DNA of 27,920 nt from CAZNKU01 sp045541135. Lineage in GTDB: Bacteria > Bacillota > Clostridia > Monoglobales > Firm-18. Made by a program: the position numbers and the translations under genes. How positions within the stretch are numbered: position 1 is the first letter of the stretch; the number at the start of each line of letters is the position of its first letter. Where the stretch lies: positions 1-27,920 of the forward strand of contig JAZQIO010000033.1 in the NCBI GenBank assembly GCA_045541135.1, written 5' to 3'. Below, in pieces: positions 15,945-24,117 of this stretch. The notes under the pieces were generated by a model. The model made no database searches, was not told the origin of the DNA, and saw only the letters and a list, made by a program, of their open reading frames with translations.

Positions 15945-16835
15945 CTACTTAAGAATTGGCAACAGTATCTGCAATACAACAATATTGAGAACACCTGCCA
16001 CTATTGTAATTATCCATGAGGATTTGAACATAACATCCCATTTGACACGGGCACTTGTGTTATCAATAAGTATTTCTATGAAATATGCAATTGCAATTAC
16101 CAAAATTGCAAGAGGAATACTCCACCACGCGTTATGCACAATGAAAAGACCTATAACACCCATTAAAAATACATTTTCATACCAGTGTGTAATTTCAATT
16201 ACGGCAAGCATTTTTCCTGAAAGTTCCGTTGTAATACCTTTTACAAGCTCCTGATGAGCATGGTGTGATGTGCTTATGTCAAAAGGTGATTTGCGAAGCT
16301 TTATTGTAAGGATGTAAAGAAATCCGAAGAACACACCGGGCAGGTACACTACAGCAGGGATATCTGCAGTAATTATCTTGGCAACATGAAAAGAGCCTGT
16401 TGCCATATAAAAACCGACTGCTGTAATCAAAACCATAGGTTCGTATGAAAGCATTTGTGCAATTTCACGCTGTGAGCCCAATACAGAGTATGGGGTGTTT
16501 GTTGTGGATGCTTCCAGAACAAGGAACATAGCTGCGGTTGTTAATGTAAAGAATACCAAAAGCAGGTCGGCTCCTGCAAAGAACATTACACCGGTAATGA
16601 TTACAAGAATCAAAAATCCCCATACAAAAATGTACTGCATATTGTTGATTCTGAGAACATCTTTTTTTATAAGCTTGTGCACATCATAAAAAGGCTGTAG
16701 GATTGAAGGTCCTTTTCTGCCTTGCATACGTGCTGTCAGCTTTCTGTCTATGCCATTTAAAAGGCCGCCTGCAAAAGGGGCTAAAATAAAATATAAAATT
16801 GCACATATAATACCGGTTGTATTAAAATGCATCAT
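15945..16835 (-). CDS. echB: Ech hydrogenase membrane subunit EchB (NuoH-like)
   Basis: Membrane subunit that anchors the peripheral arm and is thought to link electron transfer to proton movement. It has 296 residues with about seven to eight membrane spans. The NuoH signature region is present (ARMQGRKGPSILQPFYDVHK, about residues 35-54), as are the acidic/polar loops around SQREIAQMLSYEP and the SPFDISTSHHAHQELVKG segment. Its ATG overlaps the echA stop by four bases. Confidence 0.96.
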   Translation of the reverse strand: MMHFNTTGIICAILYFILAPFAGGLLNGIDRKLTARMQGRKGPSILQPFYDVHKLIKKDVLRINNMQYIFVWGFLILVIITGVMFFAGADLLLVFFTLTTAAMFLVLEASTTNTPYSVLGSQREIAQMLSYEPMVLITAVGFYMATGSFHVAKIITADIPAVVYLPGVFFGFLYILTIKLRKSPFDISTSHHAHQELVKGITTELSGKMLAVIEITHWYENVFLMGVIGLFIVHNAWWSIPLAILVIAIAYFIEILIDNTSARVKWDVMFKSSWIITIVAGVLNIVVLQILLPILK

Positions 16836-18775
16836 AAAGCACCTCCTATTGCCATTGCGATTGTAATTATAATAATTGCAGCACTAACAAATGCTGTGGG
16901 GAACCATAATCTGGCATTTGAAAATATTCCCTCCATATACCAACCTGAAAGATACAGCTTTCTGTTGTTGTGGAATGAATCTTCAAAAGTTTTATTGTCA
17001 CCCATATTGATACCGCCAAGATAGTTAAGTGAATTTTCAGCTTTGATATGCTTTGTAAGAAATATCGAAACCAAAGGTACAGCAAAAATAATTACAAGCA
17101 TAATTACAACAATAATCATATCACTTAAAGCAAGAACACTTGTGCTTTCAAGGTGGAACATACGTTCAATAAGCGGTTCTAAAACAGTTTTTGCAATAAG
17201 CGGAAATGATGCACAAAGCACAATTGTAAGTACAGAGTGAAGTTTCAGAGAAAACCACTGTCCACTTGTTGTTATATCGTCATATGTAGTTGTGTGCGGA
17301 GTGCACGCAAGAACCTTACAAAGCCATTTTGTCCAGTAAACCATTGTTGTGGCACTGCCAAAACAAATAAAACATACAAGAATAATGTTTCCTGAATCTA
17401 TGAAAGATTTAAGTGCCGCCCATTTTGAAACAAGCATACCAAAAGGTGCAAGGAACATTGCACATATACCTATAATCATAACAACAGCAAGCTCGGGAAG
17501 CATTTTTATAAGACCGTGCATATCTTCAATATCACGACTGCCTCTTGCATTTTCAATTGCACCTACAGCCTGGAAAAGCATTGATTTTGAAACTGCATGG
17601 AACATCATAAGAAGTATGCCTGCCCACACTGTTGCTTCCGTTCCGCATCCTGCACAGGCCGTTATAATACCCAGGTTTGAAATTGTTGAATACGCCAATA
17701 CCTTTTTTGCATCGCTTTCACTTATTGCAATCATACTTGTTATAAGGAAGGTTATTCCGCCTATGTATGCAACCATTGTGCCTGCAACATTACCGTTAAG
17801 AGCAGGAGCAAGTCGAAGCAACAAATATACACCTGCTTTAACCATTGTTGCACTGTGCAAAAGTGCTGACGTAGGGGTGGGTGCAACCATTGCGCCCAAT
17901 AACCATTTTGAAAATGGCATCTGAGCAGATTTTGTAAGACCCGCAAAGGCAAGAAGTATAATTATAACCACAAGGATATTGTATTCATCCGTTGTAATTG
18001 AATCATGAATTTTTGTAAGTAAATCACTTAGGTTTACAATATGGAATTTAAGATGAGCTATAACAATTGCTATTGCAAATCCAAGACCACCTAACAAATT
18101 CATCCAAAGAGCACGGAATGAGTTGTTTATCGCTTCTTCGGTTTTTGTGTAGCCGATAAGAAGAAATGAAGAAATACTTGTTATTTCCCAGAAAAAGTAT
18201 ATCCATATAAGATTGTCTGAAAGTACAAGACCAAACATTGCACCTATGAATACAAAAAGCATGGGAAAGAAGAATGTTCGTATGTCTTTGTATTCAGTGT
18301 GGTGGTGATGGTATCTTCTCATGTAGCCAATGGCATATATGCATATAAGACAACCTACAACACCAATTATAATACACATAATAACAGTAAGTTTATCTGC
18401 TAAAAGGTGGAATTTTGCCTCCGAAGGATGACTAAGCTCCAACCATGCTATCAGCAAAGTTTGTGAAATTGATAACAAAGAAACATAATATTTTTTATGT
18501 TTAAAGCTTAATGCGACTATTAAAATCATCAGCAAAAATTCAATAATAAGCATAAGCTTGTCTGCTGCCGGTGCAGATTTTAATATGTACGTCGCTTCCG
18601 AACCGTTTATAAAAAATCTCACTGCAAACGTAATAACAGAGGCAATGATTATTCCGCAACCGCCGTATGCAAAAATCCTGCGTGCGTTTTCGGATTTCAT
18701 AAAACGCAAAAAAGCCGCAACTAAAAACGGAAGTAAAATCATTGTCGCCTGAAGAGTGGTGTTGTTAATACCCAT
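16832..18775 (-). CDS. echA: Ech hydrogenase antiporter-like membrane subunit EchA (NuoL-like)
   Basis: The largest membrane subunit, related to NuoL and Mrp antiporters, and the likely proton- or sodium-translocating module. The 647 residues include about 16 hydrophobic spans. The conserved core motif has EITSISSFLLIGY, then SAQMPFSKWLLGAM, then TSALLHSATMVKAGVYLLLR, with the lysines and histidine of the channel family. It is the first gene of the operon, with AGGAG eight bases before ATG 18773-18775 and a strong promoter just upstream. Ion specificity cannot be read from the sequence. Confidence 0.95.
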   Translation of the reverse strand: MGINNTTLQATMILLPFLVAAFLRFMKSENARRIFAYGGCGIIIASVITFAVRFFINGSEATYILKSAPAADKLMLIIEFLLMILIVALSFKHKKYYVSLLSISQTLLIAWLELSHPSEAKFHLLADKLTVIMCIIIGVVGCLICIYAIGYMRRYHHHHTEYKDIRTFFFPMLFVFIGAMFGLVLSDNLIWIYFFWEITSISSFLLIGYTKTEEAINNSFRALWMNLLGGLGFAIAIVIAHLKFHIVNLSDLLTKIHDSITTDEYNILVVIIILLAFAGLTKSAQMPFSKWLLGAMVAPTPTSALLHSATMVKAGVYLLLRLAPALNGNVAGTMVAYIGGITFLITSMIAISESDAKKVLAYSTISNLGIITACAGCGTEATVWAGILLMMFHAVSKSMLFQAVGAIENARGSRDIEDMHGLIKMLPELAVVMIIGICAMFLAPFGMLVSKWAALKSFIDSGNIILVCFICFGSATTMVYWTKWLCKVLACTPHTTTYDDITTSGQWFSLKLHSVLTIVLCASFPLIAKTVLEPLIERMFHLESTSVLALSDMIIVVIMLVIIFAVPLVSIFLTKHIKAENSLNYLGGINMGDNKTFEDSFHNNRKLYLSGWYMEGIFSNARLWFPTAFVSAAIIIITIAMAIGGAL

Positions 18776-18812
18776 TCATTACACTCCTTTTAAAAATCTT
18801 CATACAAAGTTT

Positions 18813-18840
18813 ATTATATCATAGCTTGAATAAAAGTCAA
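18813..18840 (-). promoter_or_regulatory. Sigma-A promoter of the ech-hyp operon
   Basis: On the minus strand, -35 TTGACT (18835-18840), 16-base spacer and -10 TATAAT (18813-18818) preceded by TGA (TGATATAAT), close to an extended -10. It lies about 37 bases upstream of the echA ATG. I see no other convincing promoter or terminator inside the operon, so this probably drives all twelve genes. Confidence 0.72.
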
Positions 18841-18900
18841 TATTTAAATAGGTAGAAAAAATTGGATTTATGTAAAAAACATTTTGTGCATTTGTTTTGT

Positions 18901-18928
18901 ATAAGTGTTACCGCAACTTGCATACAGA
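18901..18928 (+). promoter_or_regulatory. Possible sporulation (sigma-E-type) promoter for sigK
   Basis: ATA at 18901-18903 and CATACAGA at 18921-18928, 17 bases apart, resemble the mother-cell sigma-E pattern (ATA, 16-18 bases, CATACAnT), with one mismatch at the end of the -10. No sigma-A promoter is evident. The expected start point would leave a very short leader before the GAGGTG ribosome binding site at 18935-18940, so this is tentative. Confidence 0.35.
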
Positions 18929-18946
18929 TTAAATGAGGTGATTTAT

Positions 18947-19636
18947 GTGTTTATACAACTGCTTTTAAAACAACTTTTTGTGCTTATGGGCTATATGGCC
19001 AATGTGAATTCTTTCCCTAAGCAATTGGGTAAAAAAGAGGAAGAAGAATTGTTGCTGAAATATAAAAACGGCGACCAATCTGCAAAAAACAAACTTATTG
19101 AGCATAATCTACGTCTTGTTGCACACATAGCAAAAAAATACACAAGTGTTTTCAAAGACTGTGACGATGCTGTTTCAATAGGCACAATAGGACTTATTAA
19201 GGGTATTTCAAGTTACAATTTTGATAAAAAAACAAAGCTGTCCACATATATTTCGCGGTGTATAGAAAATGAAATACTTATGGCGGTACGTTCAGGCAAG
19301 AAAATTCAAAATGAAATATCTATAGATGAGCCGATAGGTACTGACAGTGAAGGCAACAAAATAACCTTCAATGATATTTTAAGCAATGATGAGGACGAAA
19401 TACTTGATACTGTAAATCTTAAGCTGGTAAAAGGGTCTTTGGCGAGAATTATGAACAGAGTTCTTGATAAAAGAGAAAGAATTATAATAATTTTGCGTTA
19501 CGGACTTGCGGACGGCAGAGAATATACACAGAAAGAAATTGCAAAAAAACTTAATATTTCCCGTTCATATGTATCCAGAATTGAAAAACATGCGCTTGAA
19601 AAATTAAATGAAAATATGCAGGGACTTGAACTTTGA
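18947..19636 (+). CDS. sigK: RNA polymerase sporulation sigma factor, pro-sigma-K
   Basis: Late mother-cell sigma factor controlling coat genes and spore maturation. The start is taken as GTG 18947, six bases after GAGGTG, giving 229 residues. The frame also extends to a GTG at 18905, without a ribosome binding site. The protein opens with a hydrophobic leader of about 15-20 residues (MFIQLLLKQLFVLMG), which matches the inhibitory pro-sequence removed by SpoIVFB in Bacillus. Then come region 2 (LIEHNLRLVAHIAKKY, SIGTIGLIKGI, KLSTYISRCIENEILM) and region 4 (REYTQKEIAKKLNISRSYVSRIEKHALEKL). The coding sequence is uninterrupted, so no skin element is present here. It is divergent from ech and has its own terminator. 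SigE is the nearest alternative, but the NAFPQPL-like NSFPKQL region and short leader favour SigK. Confidence 0.92.
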   Translation: MFIQLLLKQLFVLMGYMANVNSFPKQLGKKEEEELLLKYKNGDQSAKNKLIEHNLRLVAHIAKKYTSVFKDCDDAVSIGTIGLIKGISSYNFDKKTKLSTYISRCIENEILMAVRSGKKIQNEISIDEPIGTDSEGNKITFNDILSNDEDEILDTVNLKLVKGSLARIMNRVLDKRERIIIILRYGLADGREYTQKEIAKKLNISRSYVSRIEKHALEKLNENMQGLEL

Positions 19637-19643
19637 ATTACTT

Positions 19644-19683
19644 ACGGCGGCAGGTAGCTTTACATATCTGTTGCCGTTTTTTT
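19644..19683 (+). terminator. Rho-independent terminator of sigK
   Basis: Ten-base stem ACGGCGGCAG (19644-19653) with CTGTTGCCGT (19668-19677), two G-U pairs, 14-base loop, then seven U's (19677-19683). It begins eight bases past the TGA. Confidence 0.88.
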
Positions 19684-19687
19684 GAAT

Positions 19688-19716
19688 TTGACAGTACGTT
19701 TAAACTATGATAAACT
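19688..19716 (+). promoter_or_regulatory. Sigma-A promoter for the GH26-like gene
   Basis: -35 TTGACA (19688-19693), 17-base spacer and -10 TAAACT (19711-19716), followed by GGAGGAG and, six bases later, the ATG at 19741. Confidence 0.7.
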
Positions 19717-19740
19717 CTAAGTGATCCGGAGGAGAAATTT

Positions 19741-21474
19741 ATGGAAAAAATTAAAACTTTATTTAAAAATATATTAAAACATAAATTTTTAAGCTTGTTT
19801 CTTGTTCTGGTTGTGCTGTTATGTTCGGGATATATTGCAGTAAAGAACAATATGTCTTTAAAGTATAGCTTAAGCAATCAGCTAAACCGTATTTTACCGG
19901 ATGTTTTCCCTGAATACAGGTTGTATCAGAATAATGTTTTATGTGAAAATTTTTGGAATCTGGATTTTGAAAACAGCGACATAAGAGAGATAAGGGTTTT
20001 TAAAGGCAGAAGTACTCTTATTAACCACTCACGTGGATTTTCTCTGGAATTTCCTGCAGACGCACAGTAGGATTTTACAGCAGCGCAGGAATATATAAAT
20101 GTAAAGTGTAATAACTTTACTGCTACTGTTTCAAAGGAATTTTCCACAAACGGTAACGGCGTTGAAAACAGCAGAGCATATGTAAAAGATGCCATAAACA
20201 AGTATCTGCTTGACGAAAAATATCTCAGCGAAAATAATATCACGATTCATGAAAATACAGAAAGTAACAGAAGTGGGTTTCCTGTACAGGTAATTGCCTT
20301 GACACGTACTCCCGCAGAGGGAAGCAATGTTGAATATAATACGTATGTGTACTGTTATGTTTACACAGAAACAAATATGTTTTACCGAATAATGTTTAAA
20401 AGTGCAGTGTATGATGATTCTCTTATGAAAGAGGTGTACAATACGCTTGAATCCTTGCGTACAGATGTAAAAGTAAAGGACATTTCAAGTACTTTTACGG
20501 ATTTTAAACCAGAGCTTCCGGAAAACTGGACTCAGGAAACAAGGGCACTTTATAATGAAATTGTGTCTTCAGAAAAATGCAAATGGGGAATTTATACACC
20601 TCATGCAATAGAAAGTAATAATCTTGAGGATATAAAAATTCTGGAAGAAAAAGCCGGAACAAAATTTGAAGGTGTATTGGAATACGCTTATCTGTTTACG
20701 GAAATTCCCGTAGAGGGTATGAAAAGTGCATACGCCGAGGGTAAGGTTGTAGAGCTTACCTTGCAGACTTCTACGGAAATGAATAAGGATCTTAACGGTA
20801 AAAATCCGGTATTTGATGTAATTGACGGTTTATGTGATGAGAAAATAAGAAAAATGGCAGGGGATATAAGGGATTTCGGACACCCGGTGCTTTTCAGACT
20901 GAATAATGAAATGAATTCTGACTGGACAAGCTATAGCGGAGCAGCATGTATGACCGATCCTGAAATTTATGTTCAGGCGTGGAGGAGAATTTACGATATT
21001 TTCGAGGAAGAAGGAGTAAACAATGCTATATGGATTTTTAATCCCAATGACGAAAGCTTTCCTCCAAACGGTTACAATACATCCATTGCATATTATCCCG
21101 GAAATGAATATGTACAGATATTCGGTATAACAGGATATAATACAGGCACCTATTATGCAGAATTAAATGGTGAAAGATGGAGAACCTTTGATGAAATATA
21201 TTCTGCAATATCACAAAATTATATTGGAATATACGGTCAGTTTCCGTGGATTATTACGGAATTTGCATCAAGCTCTGTAGGTGGAGATAAAGTTCAGTGG
21301 ATTAACGATATGTTCCGGGATATTAAAAATTATCCCAATATCAAGATGGCATTCTGGTTTAACAGCGCAGACCTTGATCCTCGGCCGGAAACCTATAAAC
21401 ATCTTGCAAGACCCTATTGGTTTGACGAAACACCCGAAACAACAAAAGCGTTTTCAGAAGGATTGAAAAATTAA
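19741..21474 (+). pseudogene. Membrane-anchored GH26-like glycosidase interrupted by one in-frame TAG
   Basis: The frame from ATG 19741 to TAA 21472-21474 (577 codons plus the final stop) is open except for one TAG at 20068-20070, between an Ala-Gln and Asp-Phe-Thr. Promoter and ribosome binding site are intact. Domains: a signal anchor (about 17-35); a middle domain with no name I can give, spanning the TAG; and a C-terminal GH26-like barrel. In the barrel RLNNEMNSDW carries the likely acid/base Glu (codon 20908-20910) and WIITEFASS the likely nucleophile Glu (codon 21259-21261). GH26 enzymes are mainly beta-mannanases or related beta-glycanases. As written, translation yields only a 109-residue anchored fragment. 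TAG ends other genes here (hypE, echB and the next gene), so it is a true stop. It could be a nonsense mutation, a strain variant or a sequencing/assembly error. Confidence 0.8.
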
Positions 21475-21734
21475 TGTTTTATGTATATTTGTTAAAATGC
21501 ATTGATGGCAGTTTGTACTGCGGATACACCACCGATGTCAAAAAAAGATTTGATAAACACAAAAGCGGCAAGGGAGCCAAATATACAAGGTCGCACCCGC
21601 CGCTTGAAATTGTGTATGTTGAAGAATTTGCCGATAAATCCTCTGCCCTTAAAAGAGAGCGGGAAATAAAGGCAATGACACGCAGTCGGAAGGAAAAGCT
21701 TGTAAAATCACATTATTGTGATACCAATGTATAG
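21474..21734 (+). CDS. GIY-YIG domain protein (UPF0213/YhbQ type)
   Basis: 86 residues. The GIY-YIG signature is seen as YVYLLKC near the N-terminus and YCGYTTD at about 15-21, followed by Arg25, an ARYTR-like KYTRSHPP, and the basic helix KREREIKAMTRSRKEKL. These small single-domain nucleases are common in Firmicutes, and their cellular role is not settled. The start ATG shares a base with the stop of the GH26-like gene (TAATG), so translation is probably coupled. If the upstream TAG stops ribosomes 1.4 kb early, expression of this gene may be reduced. It ends in TAG and overlaps the convergent gene by 22 bases. Confidence 0.9.
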   Translation: MFYVYLLKCIDGSLYCGYTTDVKKRFDKHKSGKGAKYTRSHPPLEIVYVEEFADKSSALKREREIKAMTRSRKEKLVKSHYCDTNV

Positions 21735-22504
21735 CCTTCCGGAATTTCAAATAATGAATAGTCTACATTCTTTGAATACTCAATGTATCTTGTTGTAATT
21801 GTGCCTGTAGATGATGAAGCAATGTTATACAAAAGATCATTGTTTTCGTCAAAGCAATAACGGTATGTTATAGAGTTGTCCGAGTATTCTTCATAATAAT
21901 AGTCACGACCGTTTATTTTTATGGTACCGGTTTTGAATTCATCAACAGGGAAACTTATGGTGTTGGTATAAGGTGTAGACTCATATTCCATATAATGTTT
22001 AAAATCGGGATACAACAGATAATTTTTTTCAGGAGTTCTTAATACAACCTCGGAAGAGCTTGTATAGTCCTTTTCATCGTAGGAAGCTAATATTTTGTTG
22101 CTGTAAAGGTATCCGTCCGAAGAATATGCACGTATATGTGTTTCGTAATACTCTGAGTATTGACCGCTTATATTATCTACTATTGAGTATTCTACTTCAT
22201 TTACAAGGTAGTAGTCATCCTGATAGTGTGACATAAAGTAATTATATACCTTAGAATCTGCCTTTGAAACAGTACCTGTCTCGGATACTTCATCATATGT
22301 TTTTATCATTTCTTCCGGAGTAGCTTCGTGATTTACCTGAGGGATTGTGTTGCTGTTTTGGGTTGACGGTGATGTCTTCCACACTACAAGTGCAATACAT
22401 ATAGTTGCAACAATTATCACAGCGGTTATTACGGCAATAATTATGTTAGTCATATCATTTTTTTCATTTTTTTTGCTTGTTGAAGTTTTCTTTTTATCAG
22501 ACAT
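21713..22504 (-). CDS. Membrane-anchored extracellular protein of unknown function
   Basis: 263 residues: a short lysine-rich cytoplasmic start, one hydrophobic span (about 19-42), a low-complexity Ser/Thr/Asn linker, then a soluble domain of about 200 residues rich in Tyr, Ser and Asp. That domain looks beta-stranded, with repeated EYS and YY patterns, ending FEIPEGYTLVS. The final pattern, FEIPEGY, resembles the end of LolA/LppX-like outer-surface domains, so a lipid- or ligand-binding beta-sheet domain is possible, but I would not name it. There is no lipobox. It has AGGAG before the ATG and its own promoter. It overlaps the GIY-YIG gene by 22 bases at the 3' end, with no hairpin between them. 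Confidence 0.8.
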   Translation of the reverse strand: MSDKKKTSTSKKNEKNDMTNIIIAVITAVIIVATICIALVVWKTSPSTQNSNTIPQVNHEATPEEMIKTYDEVSETGTVSKADSKVYNYFMSHYQDDYYLVNEVEYSIVDNISGQYSEYYETHIRAYSSDGYLYSNKILASYDEKDYTSSSEVVLRTPEKNYLLYPDFKHYMEYESTPYTNTISFPVDEFKTGTIKINGRDYYYEEYSDNSITYRYCFDENNDLLYNIASSSTGTITTRYIEYSKNVDYSLFEIPEGYTLVSQ

Positions 22505-22537
22505 ATTTTTAACTCCTTTTCTAAGTTTATGTTGTAT

Positions 22538-22566
22538 ATTATAACAAAAATATTCCCTCTTTTCAA
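22538..22566 (-). promoter_or_regulatory. Sigma-A promoter for the anchored unknown protein
   Basis: On the minus strand, -35 TTGAAA (22561-22566), 17-base spacer and -10 TATAAT (22538-22543), about 33 bases upstream of the ATG. Confidence 0.75.
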
Positions 22567-22601
22567 TAGTAATTTGTAAAGTTGAAAAACTGCCGTTTTT
22601 C

Positions 22602-22630
22602 TTGACATTTACGTATTTTTAATGTAAAAT
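22602..22630 (+). promoter_or_regulatory. Sigma-A promoter of the proS unit
   Basis: -35 TTGACA (22602-22607), 17-base spacer and -10 TAAAAT (22625-22630), leaving a leader of about 25 bases to the ATG. That is too short for a T-box or other riboswitch. Confidence 0.8.
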
Positions 22631-22661
22631 TATTCTTATGTTAAGAAAGGATTGAATTAAA

Positions 22662-24098
22662 ATGGATAAACAGAAAAAATTTGTAGAAGAAATTACATCT
22701 ATGGATGTGGATTTTGCAAAATGGTATACAGACGTTGTAAAAAAAGCAGAGCTTATTGAATATTCAAGCGTAAGAGGCTGTATGATTATCCGCCCCTACG
22801 GTTATGCAATATGGGAAAATATTCAGAAAATACTTGACGGCAAGTTCAAGGAAACGGGACACGAAAATGTGTATATGCCTATGTTTATTCCCGAAAGCTT
22901 GTTGCAGAAGGAAAAGGACCATGTAGAAGGCTTTGCGCCGGAAGTTGCATGGGTTACTCACGGCGGCAGTGAGCCTTTGCAGGAAAGAATGTGTGTTCGT
23001 CCTACATCTGAAACACTTTTCTGCGACCACTATTCAAACATTGTTCATTCATACAGAGATTTACCAAAGCTTTATAATCAGTGGTGCTCTGTTGTAAGAT
23101 GGGAAAAGACAACACGTCCTTTCCTTCGTTCTGTTGAATTTTTGTGGCAGGAAGGTCATACAGTTCACGAAACTGCAGAGGATGCTATTGAAGAAACACA
23201 GAGAATGCTTAATGTGTATGCTGATTTCTGCGAAAATTATCTTGCTATTCCCGTAATTAAAGGTCAAAAGACAGATAAGGAAAAATTTGCAGGTGCTGAA
23301 CAGACATATACTATCGAAAGTATGATGCACGACGGTAAGGCTTTGCAGGCAGGTACTTCACATTACTTCGGTGACGGCTTTGCAAAAGCTTTCGACATTC
23401 AGTTTACTGACAGAAATAACAAATTACAGTATGTTCACGAAACTTCATGGGGTGTATCCACAAGACTTATCGGTGCAATCATTATGATGCACGGTGATAA
23501 CAACGGTCTTGTACTTCCTCCGAAGATTGCTCCGCAGCAGCTTATCATTGTACCTATTGCACAGAAGAAGGAAGGTGTACTTGACAAGGCTAACGAGCTT
23601 CTTGCTAAGCTTAAAAAGGTTGTAAGCGTTAAGCTTGACGATTCCGACAAATCACCGGGCTGGAAGTTCAGCGAATATGAAATGAAGGGTGTACCTTTAA
23701 GACTTGAAATAGGTCCTAAGGATATTGAAAATAACCAGTGCGTTTTGGTAAGACGTGACAATCAGGAAAAGATTGTTGCATCTCTTGACAATATTGAAGA
23801 AACAGTTACAAAGCTTCTTGATACAATTCAGCAGGATATGTTTGACAGAGCTTTGGCTTTAAGAGAAAAGAACACATATAAGGTTACAGACTTTGAAGAA
23901 CTGAAAAAGTGTGCAGAAGAAAAGACAGGCTTTGTAAAAGCTATGTGGTGCGGTGACCTTGCGTGTGAAGAAAAAATCAAGGAAGAAGCAGGCTTGTCAT
24001 CAAGATGTATGCCTTTTGAACAGGAACATATTTCCGACAAATGTGTATGCTGCGGTAAACCTGCAAAGGCTATGACTTATTGGGGTAAGGCATACTAA
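22662..24098 (+). CDS. proS: Prolyl-tRNA synthetase, short archaeal/eukaryotic-like type
   Basis: Charges tRNA-Pro with proline. The 478 residues match the short ProRS class that lacks the bacterial editing insertion. Class II motif 2 is visible at about 146-167 (RWEKTTRPFLRSVEF, then WQEGHT). RPTSETLF lies at about 113-120, and motif 3 is in GVSTRLIGAIIMMHGD. The anticodon-binding domain follows (QLIIVPIAQKKEG, ALREKN). The C-terminal zinc-binding-like region has cysteines in the order CGDLAC, SSRCMPFE, DKCVCCGK. The protein ends in Tyr, as is typical of this type. AGGA lies about 10 bases before the ATG. It is the first gene of a three-gene unit. Confidence 0.97.
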   Translation: MDKQKKFVEEITSMDVDFAKWYTDVVKKAELIEYSSVRGCMIIRPYGYAIWENIQKILDGKFKETGHENVYMPMFIPESLLQKEKDHVEGFAPEVAWVTHGGSEPLQERMCVRPTSETLFCDHYSNIVHSYRDLPKLYNQWCSVVRWEKTTRPFLRSVEFLWQEGHTVHETAEDAIEETQRMLNVYADFCENYLAIPVIKGQKTDKEKFAGAEQTYTIESMMHDGKALQAGTSHYFGDGFAKAFDIQFTDRNNKLQYVHETSWGVSTRLIGAIIMMHGDNNGLVLPPKIAPQQLIIVPIAQKKEGVLDKANELLAKLKKVVSVKLDDSDKSPGWKFSEYEMKGVPLRLEIGPKDIENNQCVLVRRDNQEKIVASLDNIEETVTKLLDTIQQDMFDRALALREKNTYKVTDFEELKKCAEEKTGFVKAMWCGDLACEEKIKEEAGLSSRCMPFEQEHISDKCVCCGKPAKAMTYWGKAY

Positions 24099-24117
24099 AA
24101 TTGGTTGGTGAATTTTT

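Noticed and set aside
18905..18946. Longer sigma-K protein starting at GTG 18905
   Set aside because: No ribosome binding site precedes it, while GTG 18947 has GAGGTG at ideal spacing and gives a pro-sequence of the expected length.
20068..20070. TAG as a recoded sense codon (for example pyrrolysine or suppressed amber)
   Set aside because: TAG is the normal stop of hypE, echB and the immediately following GIY-YIG gene, and nothing near the site looks like a recoding element.
22625..22661. T-box or other riboswitch leader in front of proS
   Set aside because: The leader from promoter to ATG is only about 30 bases, with no room for a structured element.
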